Notes: generated by a model from the sequence alone, not told the origin. Shown: positions 8,439 through 18,609, counted from the first letter of the stretch. The stretch is DNA of 64,000 nt from an uncultured Pontibacter sp. (GCA_947499125.1 CANMMP010000001.1:1054001-1118000), one strand, 5' to 3'. Numbers and translations are program-made.

Positions 8439-9410
8439 CTACACCTGTGCGGCAGCTATAGTTGCATCGGTTTTGCGTTTGCGCACCAGGCGCTTGGTCA
8501 CGGTATCTATACTTACATTTATCTCGAAGCCCAGTATCAGGATCATCGAAATAAAGTCGAGCCAGATCATCAAACCGATCAAGGCCCCGATGGACCCATA
8601 GAATTTGTTATAGGTATCAAACGCACTGATGTACACCGAAAAGATCATCGACACCAGGAAGATAAGACCTGTTGCCACCACTGCACCAGCCGAAAAGAAA
8701 GGCCATTTATCTTCGATAGCCGGCACATAATAGTAGATAAGCGACGTCGCCAAAAGGAATAACAACACAATGGCCACATACTTCAGTATCACGATCAAAG
8801 TATACGTATAGCTCTCCGTTACTACTTCGTAAAACACCAGTGCATCTAATATCCATTGCCCGAAGAAGATAGCAGCCACCGCCGTAAAAAGTATAAGCGA
8901 CAGCGCCACAGTAAGTATAGTTGCTATCAGCCTTTTCCTGACGTAGGTGCGCTTGTAAAATGTATGGTATTTCTTATCAAACGCATCCATCAGCGACATA
9001 ATACCATTGGTAGAAAGCACCAGCGCAAACAAAAAACCAAAGGATAGTAAGCCCCCACGCGGTTTGTTTACAATGTCTTCTATAGTTCCGTAAGCCACCG
9101 CATACATTTCGGTAGGCAGGAAATCAGTAATAAAGTTCAGGATGTTCTCACTCAGGTCCATCTGCAGCACGCTGGGGATGTAGGGTATGAGCGTGAAAAG
9201 GAAGATGATACTCGGGAAGATCGCCAGCGTAAAGTTGAAAGCCATATACGAGGCACGTTTGGTAATGGAGTCCAGGCGCAGTTCGCCCAGCAACACATCA
9301 GCCACCTCGTAAACCGACGACTGCCCGTTGTTAAACCGCCACCTTTTCAGGAAAACGATAAACTTACGGTAAGCCCTTCGGCGCCTCAGATATTGCTGGT
9401 TATACTTCAT
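8439..9410 (-). CDS. YihY/BrkB family membrane protein
   Basis: A 323-residue inner-membrane protein with six predicted helices. The opening after the basic N-terminus (ITKRASYMAFNFTLAIFPSIIFL) corresponds to the family's conserved ALAFY-type first helix, and GSIGALIGLMIWLDFISMILILGFEIN is the typical last pair of helices. The family was once called ribonuclease BN by mistake; its molecular role is unsettled. Its start overlaps the end of the thioesterase gene by 4 bp, so the two are likely translated together. Confidence 0.88.
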   Translation of the reverse strand: MKYNQQYLRRRRAYRKFIVFLKRWRFNNGQSSVYEVADVLLGELRLDSITKRASYMAFNFTLAIFPSIIFLFTLIPYIPSVLQMDLSENILNFITDFLPTEMYAVAYGTIEDIVNKPRGGLLSFGFLFALVLSTNGIMSLMDAFDKKYHTFYKRTYVRKRLIATILTVALSLILFTAVAAIFFGQWILDALVFYEVVTESYTYTLIVILKYVAIVLLFLLATSLIYYYVPAIEDKWPFFSAGAVVATGLIFLVSMIFSVYISAFDTYNKFYGSIGALIGLMIWLDFISMILILGFEINVSIDTVTKRLVRKRKTDATIAAAQV

Positions 9411-9820
9411 TCGCTAAAATACGCGTCCAGTTTCTGGTGTATCAGTTCGGGCACAGCTGTCGGGCGGCCGGTCTGCATATCTACAAACACCATCGTGGTC
9501 TCTCCTACATTCAGCAGCGTTTGCTTCTCGTTGTATACTTCGTACTCAAACTTTATACGCGTGCCGTGCGGCTTATGCTTTAGCAGCAGTTTTATAGTTA
9601 GCAGGTCGTCGTACTTTGCTGGCCGTATGTATTTGCATTTCAGCTCCAGTACAGGCATCATAGTTCCGGTTGCTTCCATCTCTTTATAATGGATACCTAA
9701 ACGGCGGAACACCTCGGTACGTGCTACTTCGTAATAAGCGCCATAGTTGCCATAGTATACATAGCCCATCTGGTCGGTTTCGGCGTAGCGTACGCGTATC
9801 TGTACATCTGATTCAAACAC
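9407..9820 (-). CDS. Acyl-CoA thioesterase, 4HBT/YbgC-FadM family
   Basis: A 137-residue hotdog-fold protein. The motif VRYAETDQMGYVYYGNY at residues 10-26, with catalytic Asp16, is characteristic of the 4-hydroxybenzoyl-CoA thioesterase group that includes YbgC and FadM. These cytoplasmic enzymes hydrolyse acyl-CoA or acyl-ACP thioesters. Length matches the family. The gene overlaps the downstream BrkB-like gene by 4 bp; the exact acyl substrate cannot be read from the sequence. Confidence 0.88.
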   Translation of the reverse strand: MFESDVQIRVRYAETDQMGYVYYGNYGAYYEVARTEVFRRLGIHYKEMEATGTMMPVLELKCKYIRPAKYDDLLTIKLLLKHKPHGTRIKFEYEVYNEKQTLLNVGETTMVFVDMQTGRPTAVPELIHQKLDAYFSE

Positions 9821-9929
9821 TGCTTAAATGGTTATATGGTTAATTTGTTAAATGGCTAAACTGTTTTCTAAATCCAGAATTACATATCCCGGATCAACAA
9901 TTAAACAATTCAGCCATCAACAATTAAAA

Positions 9930-11000
9930 TTACTTCATGATCTTGCGTTGGTTCAGGGCTTGCTGGTAGCGGCGTGCGTTTGCCAGGTGCTCTCCCATGG
10001 TTCGGGCAAAACTATGATACCCTGAAAAATCTTCTTTAGCGCAAAAATACAGGTAATCATGGTTTTCCGGGTTCAGCACCGCATCTATACTTGAGATGTT
10101 GGGTACGTTTATGGGGCCCGGAGGCAGGCCTTTATACATGTATGTGTTGTAAGGCGAGTCGTGACGTAGGTGCACGTTCAGTACGCGGCGGATGCTAAAA
10201 TCACCAACAGCGAAAACAACTGTCGGGTCGGCTTGAAGCAGCATGCCTTTCTCCAGGCGGTTCAGGTATACACCGGCTACGCGCGGTTTCTCGTCGTTCT
10301 TTATAGTTTCGGCCTGAACTATAGATGCCAGCGTGGATACTTCCTGCTGCGTTAAACCCAGTGCTTCGGCTTTATCCAGTCGCGCTTCCGTCCAGAATTT
10401 GTCGTACTCGGTTTTCATGCGCTGCATCAGCTCTTCGGCCGTTATGGTCCAGTATACTTCGTATGTATTCGGCACAAACATGCTCACAACATTCGTCGTG
10501 TCGAAGTCCAGGGTCTTCAGGTATTCCGGGTCCGAGAGCAGCGCATCAATTTCTTCGCGGGATGGCTCAATATCTGTAGCCAGTTTTTCGGCCAGTTGGC
10601 TGCGCAGGCGCACATTATTAAATGTAAGGTTAAGCGGCGTTTGCTGGCCCAGGCGCAGCACACCTATCAGTTGGCGGTTACCCCAGCCATGCTCCAGTTT
10701 ATAGCGGCCCGGCTTCACCAGCTTATCATAGTCCATCAGTTTAGACATAAAGCGCAGCGACAACGGGTCAATGATCACGCCGGTTGCTTCAATAGAGTCC
10801 ATGGCCTGCTCGTAAGATGCGCCGGTGGGTATGTAAACATAGGTATCCTGCTCCTTCGTGTCCACGTTGGTGGTGTACACGATCTGGTAAGCATAGTAAG
10901 AGAAACTTACAAACAGTAGTACAAACAGCACCGAGAGGGCCGGAAGTACTTTACTTTTCTTTTTTTTGTTTCGGGTTGAGTTGGTGACTTTCTTAGCCAT
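9930..11000 (-). CDS. mltG: Endolytic murein transglycosylase MltG
   Basis: A 356-residue protein with a basic N-terminus and one membrane anchor at about residues 18-40, followed by a LysM-like segment and the YceG/MltG catalytic domain. Glu231 in the segment SIVQAETIKNDEKPRVAGVYLNRL is the expected catalytic residue, and LQADPTV and the SPYNTY.KGLPPGPI region are conserved family marks. MltG cleaves nascent glycan strands in the periplasm and sets glycan length. It is divergent from the threonylcarbamoyl-AMP synthase gene. Confidence 0.93.
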   Translation of the reverse strand: MAKKVTNSTRNKKKKSKVLPALSVLFVLLFVSFSYYAYQIVYTTNVDTKEQDTYVYIPTGASYEQAMDSIEATGVIIDPLSLRFMSKLMDYDKLVKPGRYKLEHGWGNRQLIGVLRLGQQTPLNLTFNNVRLRSQLAEKLATDIEPSREEIDALLSDPEYLKTLDFDTTNVVSMFVPNTYEVYWTITAEELMQRMKTEYDKFWTEARLDKAEALGLTQQEVSTLASIVQAETIKNDEKPRVAGVYLNRLEKGMLLQADPTVVFAVGDFSIRRVLNVHLRHDSPYNTYMYKGLPPGPINVPNISSIDAVLNPENHDYLYFCAKEDFSGYHSFARTMGEHLANARRYQQALNQRKIMK

Positions 11001-11114
11001 AGTAAAATATAGAGGTACAGTTCCGGGTTAAGGCTCCGCACCTATTGTTATCAGAGGTCAAAAATAACACTTAAGTTGCTAATTGCGAATGTGTGGCTTG
11101 TGTTCCGGGCTAAT

Positions 11115-11122
11115 TATCTTTG
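11115..11122 (+). promoter_or_regulatory. Possible -7 element upstream of the Sua5-type gene
   Basis: TATCTTTG matches the Bacteroidota sigma -7 consensus TAnnTTTG, 97 bp before the start codon. No good -33 TTG lies at the expected spacing, so the call is weak. Confidence 0.3.
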
Positions 11123-11219
11123 CAAATTGGCTCCTGCGCTAAATAACAACGATTTTTAACTAAAAAGAGTATGCCTACTGTATACTGGCAAATCAAACAA
11201 CACTCCAAACCATAAAACT

Positions 11220-11846
11220 ATGAGTAACGCCACCTTCTTAAGTATACACCCCGACAACCCACAGGATAAAAAGATACGCGAAGCAGTGGAGATACTGCGT
11301 AACGGCGGTGTCATCATCTACCCGACTGATACCATTTATGGTATGGGCTGCGACATACACAATGCCCGTGCTATTGAGCGTGTGTGCCAGATAAAAGGGG
11401 TGAAACCGGAAAAAGTAAACCTGTCGTTCATCTGCTCCGATCTTACTCACATCTCGGACTATGCCAAAATTGACACACCTACCTATAAAGTAATGAAGAA
11501 AGCGCTGCCCGGCTCTTTCACGTTTATACTTAATGCCACCAGCAATGTGCCCAAGTATGCAGCTGCCAAAAAGAAAACGGTAGGTATACGCGTGCCCGAT
11601 AACAACATTGCTTTAGCCCTGGTGCGCGAATTGGGTAATCCGATCCTTTCTACTTCCGTGCGCGATGAAGACGAAGTACTGGAGTATAGCACCGACCCTG
11701 AACTGATCTATGAGAAGTATAGAAACCTGGTGGATATGGTAATTGATGGCGGCCCTGGAAAGAACATTGCGTCTACGGTGGTGGATGTCACGAACAACTT
11801 CGAAGTGCTGCGCCAGGGAGCCGGCGATATAGAAGACTATTTATAG
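11220..11846 (+). CDS. L-threonylcarbamoyladenylate synthase (Sua5/YciO/YrdC family)
   Basis: A 208-residue cytoplasmic protein with the YrdC fold. The N-terminal segment GGVIIYPTDTIYGMGCDI, the KGVKPEK loop and the later KTVGIRVPD segment form the ATP, threonine and bicarbonate binding surface. The enzyme makes threonylcarbamoyl-AMP for t6A37 modification of ANN-decoding tRNAs. It lacks the extra C-terminal domain of full Sua5; the sequence resembles the YciO branch, whose physiological role is less certain, so no gene symbol is given. It converges with an ABC permease gene. Confidence 0.85.
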   Translation: MSNATFLSIHPDNPQDKKIREAVEILRNGGVIIYPTDTIYGMGCDIHNARAIERVCQIKGVKPEKVNLSFICSDLTHISDYAKIDTPTYKVMKKALPGSFTFILNATSNVPKYAAAKKKTVGIRVPDNNIALALVRELGNPILSTSVRDEDEVLEYSTDPELIYEKYRNLVDMVIDGGPGKNIASTVVDVTNNFEVLRQGAGDIEDYL

Positions 11847-11861
11847 TTCTGAACCCGTCAG

Positions 11862-12965
11862 TTACTTAAAATCAAAGGTTTCAAATTTATAGTAGCGACT
11901 ATAGAAAATGTAACCTGCAATGGCCGTTTCTATAAACAGCACCACTCCTACCCCGGATGGCAAAAGTACAGCAGATACCAGGTAAATAAGGCACACAAAT
12001 AAAGCATACCGTTGCAGCTGCATATTGCCTAAGTATAAAACAGAAGTTAGCAGGAGCAGTTGCACTAAACCGGTCATAAAGGTCATAAGCAATTCGGGAA
12101 AGGTCATCAGGTTAGCAGCCTGGGCTAAAAGCCAGACAAGTTCGGGGAGCAGCAGGAACAGGTATGTTACAAAATAACTGAACAGGCGCTTGCTTCTGCT
12201 TATGGGCAGGTTTCGGGTAAAGGCCAGTTGCTTTTCGGTAAACTCCACTGTATAGTAAACCAGCATGCTGTGCGCTGCTATAGCTATCAGAAAGATCAAA
12301 CGGAAGTAGGCCAGCGAAAAATTATCAGGGTTCAGGATAAACACCAGGTAAAATACTCCCGCCGAAAATAACTTAACCACCAACCAGGCCATTTTGCGCT
12401 CGTGCATCAGGTAATACACCGGATATAAAACAGGTAACTTAGTATAGTTTACAGAAACCGGAAATTGTAATGATGTAGCAGGTTTGTGGAAACTATTCAG
12501 CCTACTGAAGTATAACCAGGCGCTGCCAGCACAATTCAGAAGTATAAATAACAGCAAGCCCAGCGACGAAACTATAAACCCATGCTGCAAACCAATAAAT
12601 ATGGTAAGCCCAAAGTATAAAAGCAGCGGCATAAAAAGTATAACCTGGCAAAACAGAAATGCACCAACCTGCTGCAACACCGGCAACCCCTGCAAATTTA
12701 CCAGGAAACCAAGCTCCGGCTTCTGCAGGCTGTTGAGCACAAAAGCGATGCATTTATAATTGTAAAGTATAACCACAGCCATCGCAACTCCCAGGGCAAC
12801 ATTTACGGCAACTATAGTTTGCATCAGACTGCTGTGGTAAAGCGCAACTTCCCGGGCACCCATTATGCCAAACAACAACACAAAAAAGAACAGGAAAAAC
12901 CCGGCATTAACTTTATAAAAAGGCACCACCAACACCCGGGCAAGTATAGCCATAACACTTAACAT
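11862..12965 (-). CDS. ABC exporter membrane subunit (unassigned family)
   Basis: A 367-residue membrane protein with about ten hydrophobic segments and no recognised catalytic motif. Its start overlaps the end of the adjacent ATP-binding subunit gene by 7 bp, which makes it the likely permease of a two-gene ABC-2-like exporter. The segment FTEKQLAFTRNLPISRSKRLFSYF between helices resembles cytoplasmic coupling regions of ABC-2 permeases. Substrate unknown. The stop is 15 bp from the convergent Sua5-type gene. Confidence 0.7.
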   Translation of the reverse strand: MLSVMAILARVLVVPFYKVNAGFFLFFFVLLFGIMGAREVALYHSSLMQTIVAVNVALGVAMAVVILYNYKCIAFVLNSLQKPELGFLVNLQGLPVLQQVGAFLFCQVILFMPLLLYFGLTIFIGLQHGFIVSSLGLLLFILLNCAGSAWLYFSRLNSFHKPATSLQFPVSVNYTKLPVLYPVYYLMHERKMAWLVVKLFSAGVFYLVFILNPDNFSLAYFRLIFLIAIAAHSMLVYYTVEFTEKQLAFTRNLPISRSKRLFSYFVTYLFLLLPELVWLLAQAANLMTFPELLMTFMTGLVQLLLLTSVLYLGNMQLQRYALFVCLIYLVSAVLLPSGVGVVLFIETAIAGYIFYSRYYKFETFDFK

Positions 12966-13588
12966 ACAGCTGCTTGCAGGTTTATAGTCTGGTTGCTTAC
13001 AGTTATAGTTGCCGGCTTTAACGTATCGAAAGGTTGGTGAGAACTGATGATAAAGGATGTGCCTTTTTGAGTGTAGCTACTGATCAGGTCCGGTAAAATG
13101 TGAAGCGCTTCCTGGTCCAGGGTAATAAAAGGCTCGTCGAGGAGGATAAGTTTTGGATTACCAGTAAAGGCCAGCACCAGCAATAGTTTTTTAGCCATAC
13201 CACTGGAGTAAGTTCCGATCTTCTGGCTACTGAAACTGCTTACTCCCAAAGCATCGGCTACTTCTTTTATCTGCTCCTGCGCGGCGCTTCTTGTTTCCTG
13301 GTAAAAAGAGATGATGTCGTTGCCAGTAAGAAAAGCTGGATACAAAGGCTCAGCTTCCGCGTAGCTTACCAGTTGCCGGTATTTTATAGGCTCCTGTTTT
13401 ATACTTACGTCCTGCACAGCTATACTTCCATCAAAGGGAATAAGTCCGGCTATAGATTTAAGGAGGGTAGTTTTGCCACTTCCATTCTCGCCTTTCAACC
13501 AATATACTCCGGTTTTGAGCGCCAGTCCGGGCACTTGCAGCACCAGTTTACTTCCGTAGCTTTTACTATAGTTCGTGAACCGGATCAT
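12959..13588 (-). CDS. ABC transporter ATP-binding subunit
   Basis: A 209-residue nucleotide-binding protein. Walker A is GENGSGKTT (residues 33-41), the signature is degenerate (YSSGMAKKL in place of LSGGQ), Walker B is LILLDEPF, and a switch histidine follows (IISSHQ). It powers the adjacent membrane subunit, with which it overlaps by 7 bp. The short length, with no extra regulatory domain, is typical of ABC-2-type exporters that move lipids, drugs or small molecules. Confidence 0.9.
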   Translation of the reverse strand: MIRFTNYSKSYGSKLVLQVPGLALKTGVYWLKGENGSGKTTLLKSIAGLIPFDGSIAVQDVSIKQEPIKYRQLVSYAEAEPLYPAFLTGNDIISFYQETRSAAQEQIKEVADALGVSSFSSQKIGTYSSGMAKKLLLVLAFTGNPKLILLDEPFITLDQEALHILPDLISSYTQKGTSFIISSHQPFDTLKPATITVSNQTINLQAAVC

Positions 13589-13630
13589 GTGGAGGGTTAT
13601 AGTTGTAGCGGTTTAAATATACAACTAACG

Positions 13631-14548
13631 CTATACTTCAGTTTCTATTGCAGGGCGCTTATGTTTCCAGCGCTTGTGGGTCCATAAATAGTCGGCCGGG
13701 GCCCGGCGTATGGCAGCATCAAGTTTCTCAACAAAAGCCTGGGTGATCGGGAAATCGCCAAGTGATGTTTCTGGAACTACAGTATCGGAAGCTGTTATAG
13801 GTTCTAAGGTAAATTCGTAGTGCCCTCGCTTTACGCGCTTCACATCTATAAACAATACCGGGTAATGGAACATGCGCTCCAGTTTTTCTACGCCTACATA
13901 AAAGCCGGTATCCTGGTGCAAAAACGTTGTCCAGAACTCCGTTTCGCGCCATAATGGGGTTTGGTCTGATAACATGGCCACAGCACGGGGCACCTTGCGG
14001 TTGCGTATAAAGTCCCGCGATACCTGTTTGCTTTCTATAAGTGTGGCTCCTAATCTGCTGCGCGCATGCAACATAAAGGCCTCAAAAAAGGGGTTGTGCA
14101 GCTTTTTATAAACGCCCCCTGTCGGGAAGTTAAAAGTTACTGCCCCCGCCGATAGTCCCCACTCCCAGTTTGCCACATGAGAGCCTAACAGCAAAACCGA
14201 TGTTCCCTGTGCTATCAGGCCTTCCAGCACTTCGGGGTTTGTATACTTGCAACGGCGGCGCATTTCTTCCTCTGATATTCCGGCAGTGTGCAATATTTCA
14301 ACTATCACATCGGCGAACTGGCGATAAAAGTCCTTGGCTATAGTTTGCAGTTCCGTTTCAGATTTCTCGGGAAAAGAATTTCGCAGATTTTGCAGCACTA
14401 CTTTTTTGCGGTAACCTGCTACGTAATACATCACAAAGTATAGCACATCGGCAAGCAGGTATAAAACCTGTAACGGCAAAGCAGCCAGGCCTTTCAGCAG
14501 CCACCAGAGCGGGTAATACAATAAGGGGATGTCTTTACTTTTCTTCAT
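13631..14548 (-). CDS. LpxL/HtrB-family lysophospholipid (lipid A) acyltransferase
   Basis: A 305-residue protein when started at the ATG at 14548; the longer reading frame begins at 14632 but its extra 28 residues are not membrane- or family-like. A membrane anchor lies at the N-terminus (PLWWLLKGLAALPLQVLYLLA). The catalytic HX4E motif is visible as HVANWE, with flanking LLLGS and WEWGL. LpxL-type enzymes add secondary acyl chains to lipid A at the inner membrane. It may be transcribed with the downstream ABC pair, from which it is 43 bp away. Confidence 0.85.
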   Translation of the reverse strand: MKKSKDIPLLYYPLWWLLKGLAALPLQVLYLLADVLYFVMYYVAGYRKKVVLQNLRNSFPEKSETELQTIAKDFYRQFADVIVEILHTAGISEEEMRRRCKYTNPEVLEGLIAQGTSVLLLGSHVANWEWGLSAGAVTFNFPTGGVYKKLHNPFFEAFMLHARSRLGATLIESKQVSRDFIRNRKVPRAVAMLSDQTPLWRETEFWTTFLHQDTGFYVGVEKLERMFHYPVLFIDVKRVKRGHYEFTLEPITASDTVVPETSLGDFPITQAFVEKLDAAIRRAPADYLWTHKRWKHKRPAIETEV

Positions 14549-14659
14549 CGGCGAACGTGCAGTTGCAAAGGTACAACCTACACCCGGATTATGAAATTTC
14601 AGAATTCGAGCTAATTTAGCAGATGACAGCACTGCTGCAGACCTTAAATTTGTTTGATA

Positions 14660-14735
14660 AAGGATCTATCTGACAAAAGAAAGGACTCATAACTCTCATT
14701 TATCTTTTGTCACAAAGGCTTTTGTCCGGCTTTAA
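14660..14735. repeat. GACAAA...TTTTGTC imperfect inverted repeat
   Basis: The gap between the acyltransferase and WbqC genes contains TGACAAAAGAAAGGACT and, about 30 bp later, CTTTTGTCACAAAGGCTTTTGTCC. Related sequences occur at 58088-58160 and 59541-59626. It appears to be a small dispersed palindromic repeat with no coding capacity. Confidence 0.5.
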
Positions 14736-14758
14736 ACTTTTAACGCTTAACTATAAAA

Positions 14759-15364
14759 GTGCTCCTACTCACCGAACTTATGTATAACCCGCCGGTAACT
14801 TGTTTCTGGCATGCGCTGCAATCTGATGGCCTGCTTCTTGAGCAACATGAGAATTATGTAAAGCAAAGTTACCGCAACCGTTGCCACGTACTTACCGCGC
14901 AGGGCGTAGTGCCGCTCAGCATACCTGTGCTACGGGGCAACAGCAAAGACAAAACTATAATTACTGAAATTGAGATAGATTACAGCCAGAAATGGTACAA
15001 CGTACACTGGCGAACTATACAGGCTGCATACGGCAGGGCGCCGTATTTTGAATTTTACAGTGACTATATTAAAGACATTTATGAACGGCAGCCAAAATAT
15101 TTATTTCAGCTTAACGTTGATTTGTTGCGGCTTTATCTTAAATTACTCAAGACAAACAAGCCACTTAGTTTCACGGATACGTACCAGTTAGTAGCACCCG
15201 AAAATGTGCTCGATCTGCGAAACAGGATACATCCGAAAATCATTCCTGACAATTTGCACGTAAAACCTTATACGCAAGTATTTGGCAAACAATTTGTACC
15301 AGAGTTAAGTATAATTGACTTGTTGTTTACACAGGGTCCGGCGGCACTCCATTATCTTGTATAA
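14759..15364 (+). CDS. WbqC family protein
   Basis: A 201-residue cytoplasmic protein. The GTG start at 14759 keeps the first strand (LLLTELMYNPPVTCFW), which the family needs; an ATG at 14780 would remove it. The motifs QSYRNRCHVL, PLSIPV and the W-rich NVHWRTIQAAYGRAPYFEFY match WbqC-like proteins, found in polysaccharide and surface glycan loci but with unproven activity. It sits between an envelope acyltransferase (divergent) and clpC. Confidence 0.82.
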   Translation: MLLLTELMYNPPVTCFWHALQSDGLLLEQHENYVKQSYRNRCHVLTAQGVVPLSIPVLRGNSKDKTIITEIEIDYSQKWYNVHWRTIQAAYGRAPYFEFYSDYIKDIYERQPKYLFQLNVDLLRLYLKLLKTNKPLSFTDTYQLVAPENVLDLRNRIHPKIIPDNLHVKPYTQVFGKQFVPELSIIDLLFTQGPAALHYLV

Positions 15365-15477
15365 ACCATTGCCGCCAAACAAAAACAATCAGGTATCTAC
15401 GCTTGTTAAGTTAGGGCGCTTTTGTTTGCCGCAATTCAATTATCAATTTTAGACTTTTTTTAGATTAATACTTATAC

Positions 15478-18081
15478 ATGGAAGCTAAATTCTCAAACCG
15501 AGTGAAAGAGGTTATCTCACTCAGCCGTGAGGAAGCTATTCGTCTTGGCCATGACTACATCGGCACCGAACACCTGGTGCTGGGCATGATCCGGGAAGGA
15601 GAAGGTACTGCCATCGCCCTACTCAAAAAACTGGGTGTATCGATAGATGAACTGAAGTATGCCTTAGAACAGGCTACACGAAATACTGCTTCGCAGAACA
15701 GTAACATTACCGGCAGCATCCCGCTTACAAAACAAACTGAGAAGGTACTCAAGATCACTTACCTGGAGGCAAAGATCTTCAAAAGTGATATTATAGGAAC
15801 CGAGCACCTCCTGCTGTCCATCCTACGGGACGAGGACAACATTTCTTCACAAATCTTAGCGAAATTCAACGTGAACTACGAAGCAATAAGAGACTCCCTG
15901 GATTATCATAGCAATAATCCGCTGGCGTCGTCTGATACAGACGATTCTGATGATTCTGATAAATTATTTGGCAGCTCATCCTCTTCCAGATCAGGCAGCA
16001 CCAGCAAAAAAGCAGGCGAAAAGTCGCGTACCCCAGTGCTCGACAACTTTGGCCGCGACCTTACCAAACTGGCTGAAGACGATAAGCTTGACCCTATAGT
16101 TGGTCGTGAGAAAGAAATTGAGCGCGTGGCCCAGGTACTGAGCCGCCGTAAAAAGAACAACCCTATACTTATAGGTGAGCCGGGTGTTGGTAAAACAGCC
16201 ATCGCCGAAGGTCTGGCCCTACGCATTGTTCAGAAAAAGGTAAGCCGTGTGCTGTTTAATAAGCGCGTAGTTACCCTCGACTTGGCGTCGTTAGTAGCTG
16301 GCACCAAGTACAGAGGTCAGTTCGAGGAGCGTATGAAAGCGGTAATGAATGAGCTGGAAAAATCTCCGGATGTGATCCTGTTCATTGATGAGCTACATAC
16401 CATAGTTGGTGCTGGTGGCGCTTCCGGCTCGCTGGATGCGTCTAACATGTTCAAGCCTGCGCTTGCCCGTGGCGAGATACAATGCATCGGTGCTACTACC
16501 CTGGATGAGTATCGCCAGTACATCGAAAAAGATGGTGCACTTGCCCGTCGTTTCCAGATCGTGATGGTAGACCCGACCACGCCTGAAGAGACTGTTGAGA
16601 TATTGAACAATATCAAGGACAAGTACCAGGACCACCACCACGTAAACTATACCGATAAGGCCATCGAAGCCTGCGTGAAGTTATCTGATCGCTATATGAG
16701 CGACCGTTTCCTTCCGGATAAGGCAATTGACGTGCTGGATGAGGCTGGTGCGCGCGTGCACATCAACAACATTATAGTACCTGAAGATATTTTGAAGCTG
16801 GAAGAGCAGATAGAGAACATTAAGGTAGAGAAAAACCGCGTTGTGAAGAGCCAGAAGTACGAAGAGGCTGCACAACTACGCGATAAAGAGAAAAAACTTA
16901 TCGACCAGTTAGAATCAGCTAAAAAGAACTGGGAAGAAGAGACCAAGAAAAAGCGTTACACGGTAAAAGAGGAAAATGTGGCAGAAGTTATTGCCATGAT
17001 GACAGGTATACCAGTGAAGCGTATCGCCCAGAACGAAGGCCAGAAGCTATTAAATATGGCTGATGAACTGAGCGGAAAAGTAATTGGTCAGGAAAAAGCC
17101 ATTAAGCAATTGGTGAAAGCGATCCAGCGTACACGCGTTGGTCTGAAAGATCCAAAAAAACCAATTGGTTCGTTTGTATTCCTTGGTCCGACTGGTGTTG
17201 GTAAAACTGAGCTTGCCAAAGTGCTTGCTACTTACCTGTTCGATAAGGAAGATTCGCTGGTTAGAATAGACATGAGTGAGTACATGGAGAAATTCAGTGT
17301 ATCTCGCCTGGTAGGAGCGCCTCCGGGCTATGTTGGTTACGAAGAAGGTGGCCAGCTGACCGAGAAGATTCGCAGAAAGCCTTACTCTGTAGTATTGCTT
17401 GATGAGATAGAAAAAGCGCACCCGGATGTTTACAACCTGTTGCTACAGGTGCTTGATGATGGTATTTTGACTGACGGACTTGGCCGCAAGGTTGACTTCC
17501 GTAACACGATCATCATCATGACCTCGAACATTGGTGCCCGTGACCTGCAGGATTTTGGTGCCGGTATCGGCTTTATGTCGAAAACGCGTGCTGATAATGT
17601 GGACGACATCATGAAAGGAACTATAGCCAGCGCCTTGAAGAAAACCTTCTCGCCTGAGTTCCTGAACCGTTTGGATGACGTGATCGTGTTTAACTCGCTT
17701 AACCGTGAGGATATGCACAAGATCATCGATATCTCACTCAGCAAACTTTTCAAACGTATCGAAGCGCTTGGTTACAAGATCGAGCTTACCGATAAAGCGA
17801 AAGACTATGTTGCCGAGAAAGGATATGATCCAAAGTATGGTGCCCGTCCGTTGAACCGTGCTATTCAGAAGTTTATCGAAGACCCGATCGCGGAAGAGAT
17901 ACTGAAAGCCGAAGTAAACCAGGGCGACGTCATTATGGTGGACCACGAAGAGGGCAAGGAAGAACTTAACTTTACATCTAAAAAGAGCAAGAAAGGCAAA
18001 ACCAATTTAGCCTCTGACGAAATAGATGAGAGCAAAGAATCAACCAAGTCTACTGACGGAGATAAGAACACGAAAGAGTAA
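15478..18081 (+). CDS. clpC: ATP-dependent Clp protease ATP-binding subunit ClpC
   Basis: An 867-residue HSP100 unfoldase. Two Clp-N repeats (residues about 1-145) are followed by a Ser/Asp-rich linker, a first AAA+ module (Walker A GEPGVGKT near residue 232), a middle region with a UVR-like coiled segment ([14 protein letters not shown]) and a second AAA+ module (GPTGVGKT near residue 570) ending in the C-terminal D2-small domain. ClpC feeds unfolded substrates to ClpP in the cytoplasm. The last 35 residues are lysine/serine/glutamate rich and poorly conserved. It appears monocistronic, with a terminator downstream. Confidence 0.95.
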   Translation: MEAKFSNRVKEVISLSREEAIRLGHDYIGTEHLVLGMIREGEGTAIALLKKLGVSIDELKYALEQATRNTASQNSNITGSIPLTKQTEKVLKITYLEAKIFKSDIIGTEHLLLSILRDEDNISSQILAKFNVNYEAIRDSLDYHSNNPLASSDTDDSDDSDKLFGSSSSSRSGSTSKKAGEKSRTPVLDNFGRDLTKLAEDDKLDPIVGREKEIERVAQVLSRRKKNNPILIGEPGVGKTAIAEGLALRIVQKKVSRVLFNKRVVTLDLASLVAGTKYRGQFEERMKAVMNELEKSPDVILFIDELHTIVGAGGASGSLDASNMFKPALARGEIQCIGATTLDEYRQYIEKDGALARRFQIVMVDPTTPEETVEILNNIKDKYQDHHHVNYTDKAIEACVKLSDRYMSDRFLPDKAIDVLDEAGARVHINNIIVPEDILKLEEQIENIKVEKNRVVKSQKYEEAAQLRDKEKKLIDQLESAKKNWEEETKKKRYTVKEENVAEVIAMMTGIPVKRIAQNEGQKLLNMADELSGKVIGQEKAIKQLVKAIQRTRVGLKDPKKPIGSFVFLGPTGVGKTELAKVLATYLFDKEDSLVRIDMSEYMEKFSVSRLVGAPPGYVGYEEGGQLTEKIRRKPYSVVLLDEIEKAHPDVYNLLLQVLDDGILTDGLGRKVDFRNTIIIMTSNIGARDLQDFGAGIGFMSKTRADNVDDIMKGTIASALKKTFSPEFLNRLDDVIVFNSLNREDMHKIIDISLSKLFKRIEALGYKIELTDKAKDYVAEKGYDPKYGARPLNRAIQKFIEDPIAEEILKAEVNQGDVIMVDHEEGKEELNFTSKKSKKGKTNLASDEIDESKESTKSTDGDKNTKE

Positions 18082-18098
18082 TTTTTCGGAACTATAGC

Positions 18099-18133
18099 AA
18101 AAGGCCATCCTAACCGGGTGGCCTTTTTGTTTT
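18099..18133 (+). terminator. Terminator after clpC
   Basis: AAGGCCATCC (from 18101) pairs with GGTGGCCTT, leaving a short loop, followed by TTTTTGTTTT. It separates clpC from the DUF559 region. Confidence 0.75.
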
Positions 18134-18183
18134 GATTGACTTACCGTTTTATTAGCACTGCTCCTAAACAACACAGAATAGAA

Positions 18184-18219
18184 AACTGTCCCATTGAGGG
18201 GACTACAGGGGTGATTTAC
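18184..18219. repeat. Left copy of CCCCTnnAGGGG palindromic module flanking DUF559 gene
   Basis: The sequence reads AACTGTCCCATTGAGGGG then ACTACAGGGGTGATTTAC. An inverted relative lies at 18623-18659, on the other side of the DUF559 gene. The same module occurs near 38712, 45377-45442 and 61542, all in gene-free DNA. Confidence 0.75.
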
Positions 18220-18240
18220 GTTATTGAGCAACTCATTCAA

Positions 18241-18609
18241 GTGAACAAAAACAGAATTGTACCATACAGAGAGGATTTAAAAACAAAAGCCAGAGAGCTC
18301 AGAAAAAACAGTACACTATCTGAAATATTGCTATGGCAGGAGATCAAAGAAAGAAAAATTCTCGACTTACAATTTCACAGGCAAGTCCCGATCTTAGATT
18401 TTATAGTTGACTTTTATTGCCATGAACTTAAACTCGCCATTGAAATTGATGGTAGTAGTCATGATTACAACTATAACTATGACATTTCAAGACAAGCTGA
18501 GATTGAAAAGTATGGGATACATTTCATCAGATTCGACGATTTGGAAATAAAAAAGAATTTGCCAAATGTTCTAAGGTCATTGAAACAAGAAATTGAAAGC
18601 CTCCGATGA
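18241..18609 (+). CDS. DUF559 domain-containing endonuclease-like protein
   Basis: A 122-residue protein from the GTG at 18241; a TTG at 18136 would run through the flanking repeat and is rejected as start. The family opening YREDLKTKARELRKNSTLSE and the core FIVDFYC - AIEIDGSSH match DUF559, a Vsr/PD-(D/E)XK-like fold. Candidate metal-binding residues are Asp57, Glu68, Asp70 and His74, all present, so the fold looks intact. Such proteins are presumed DNA nucleases but are uncharacterised. The gene sits between inverted copies of a dispersed palindromic repeat, which suggests mobility or repeat maintenance. No partner methylase is nearby. Confidence 0.8.
   Translation: MNKNRIVPYREDLKTKARELRKNSTLSEILLWQEIKERKILDLQFHRQVPILDFIVDFYCHELKLAIEIDGSSHDYNYNYDISRQAEIEKYGIHFIRFDDLEIKKNLPNVLRSLKQEIESLR

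Noticed and set aside
14549..14632. N-terminal extension of the acyltransferase
   Set aside because: The added 28 residues lack membrane or family features, while the Met at 14548 is followed directly by the expected membrane anchor.
18136..18240. Upstream extension of the DUF559 gene from a TTG
   Set aside because: The extra residues are encoded by the flanking palindromic repeat and are not part of the family's usual N-terminus.
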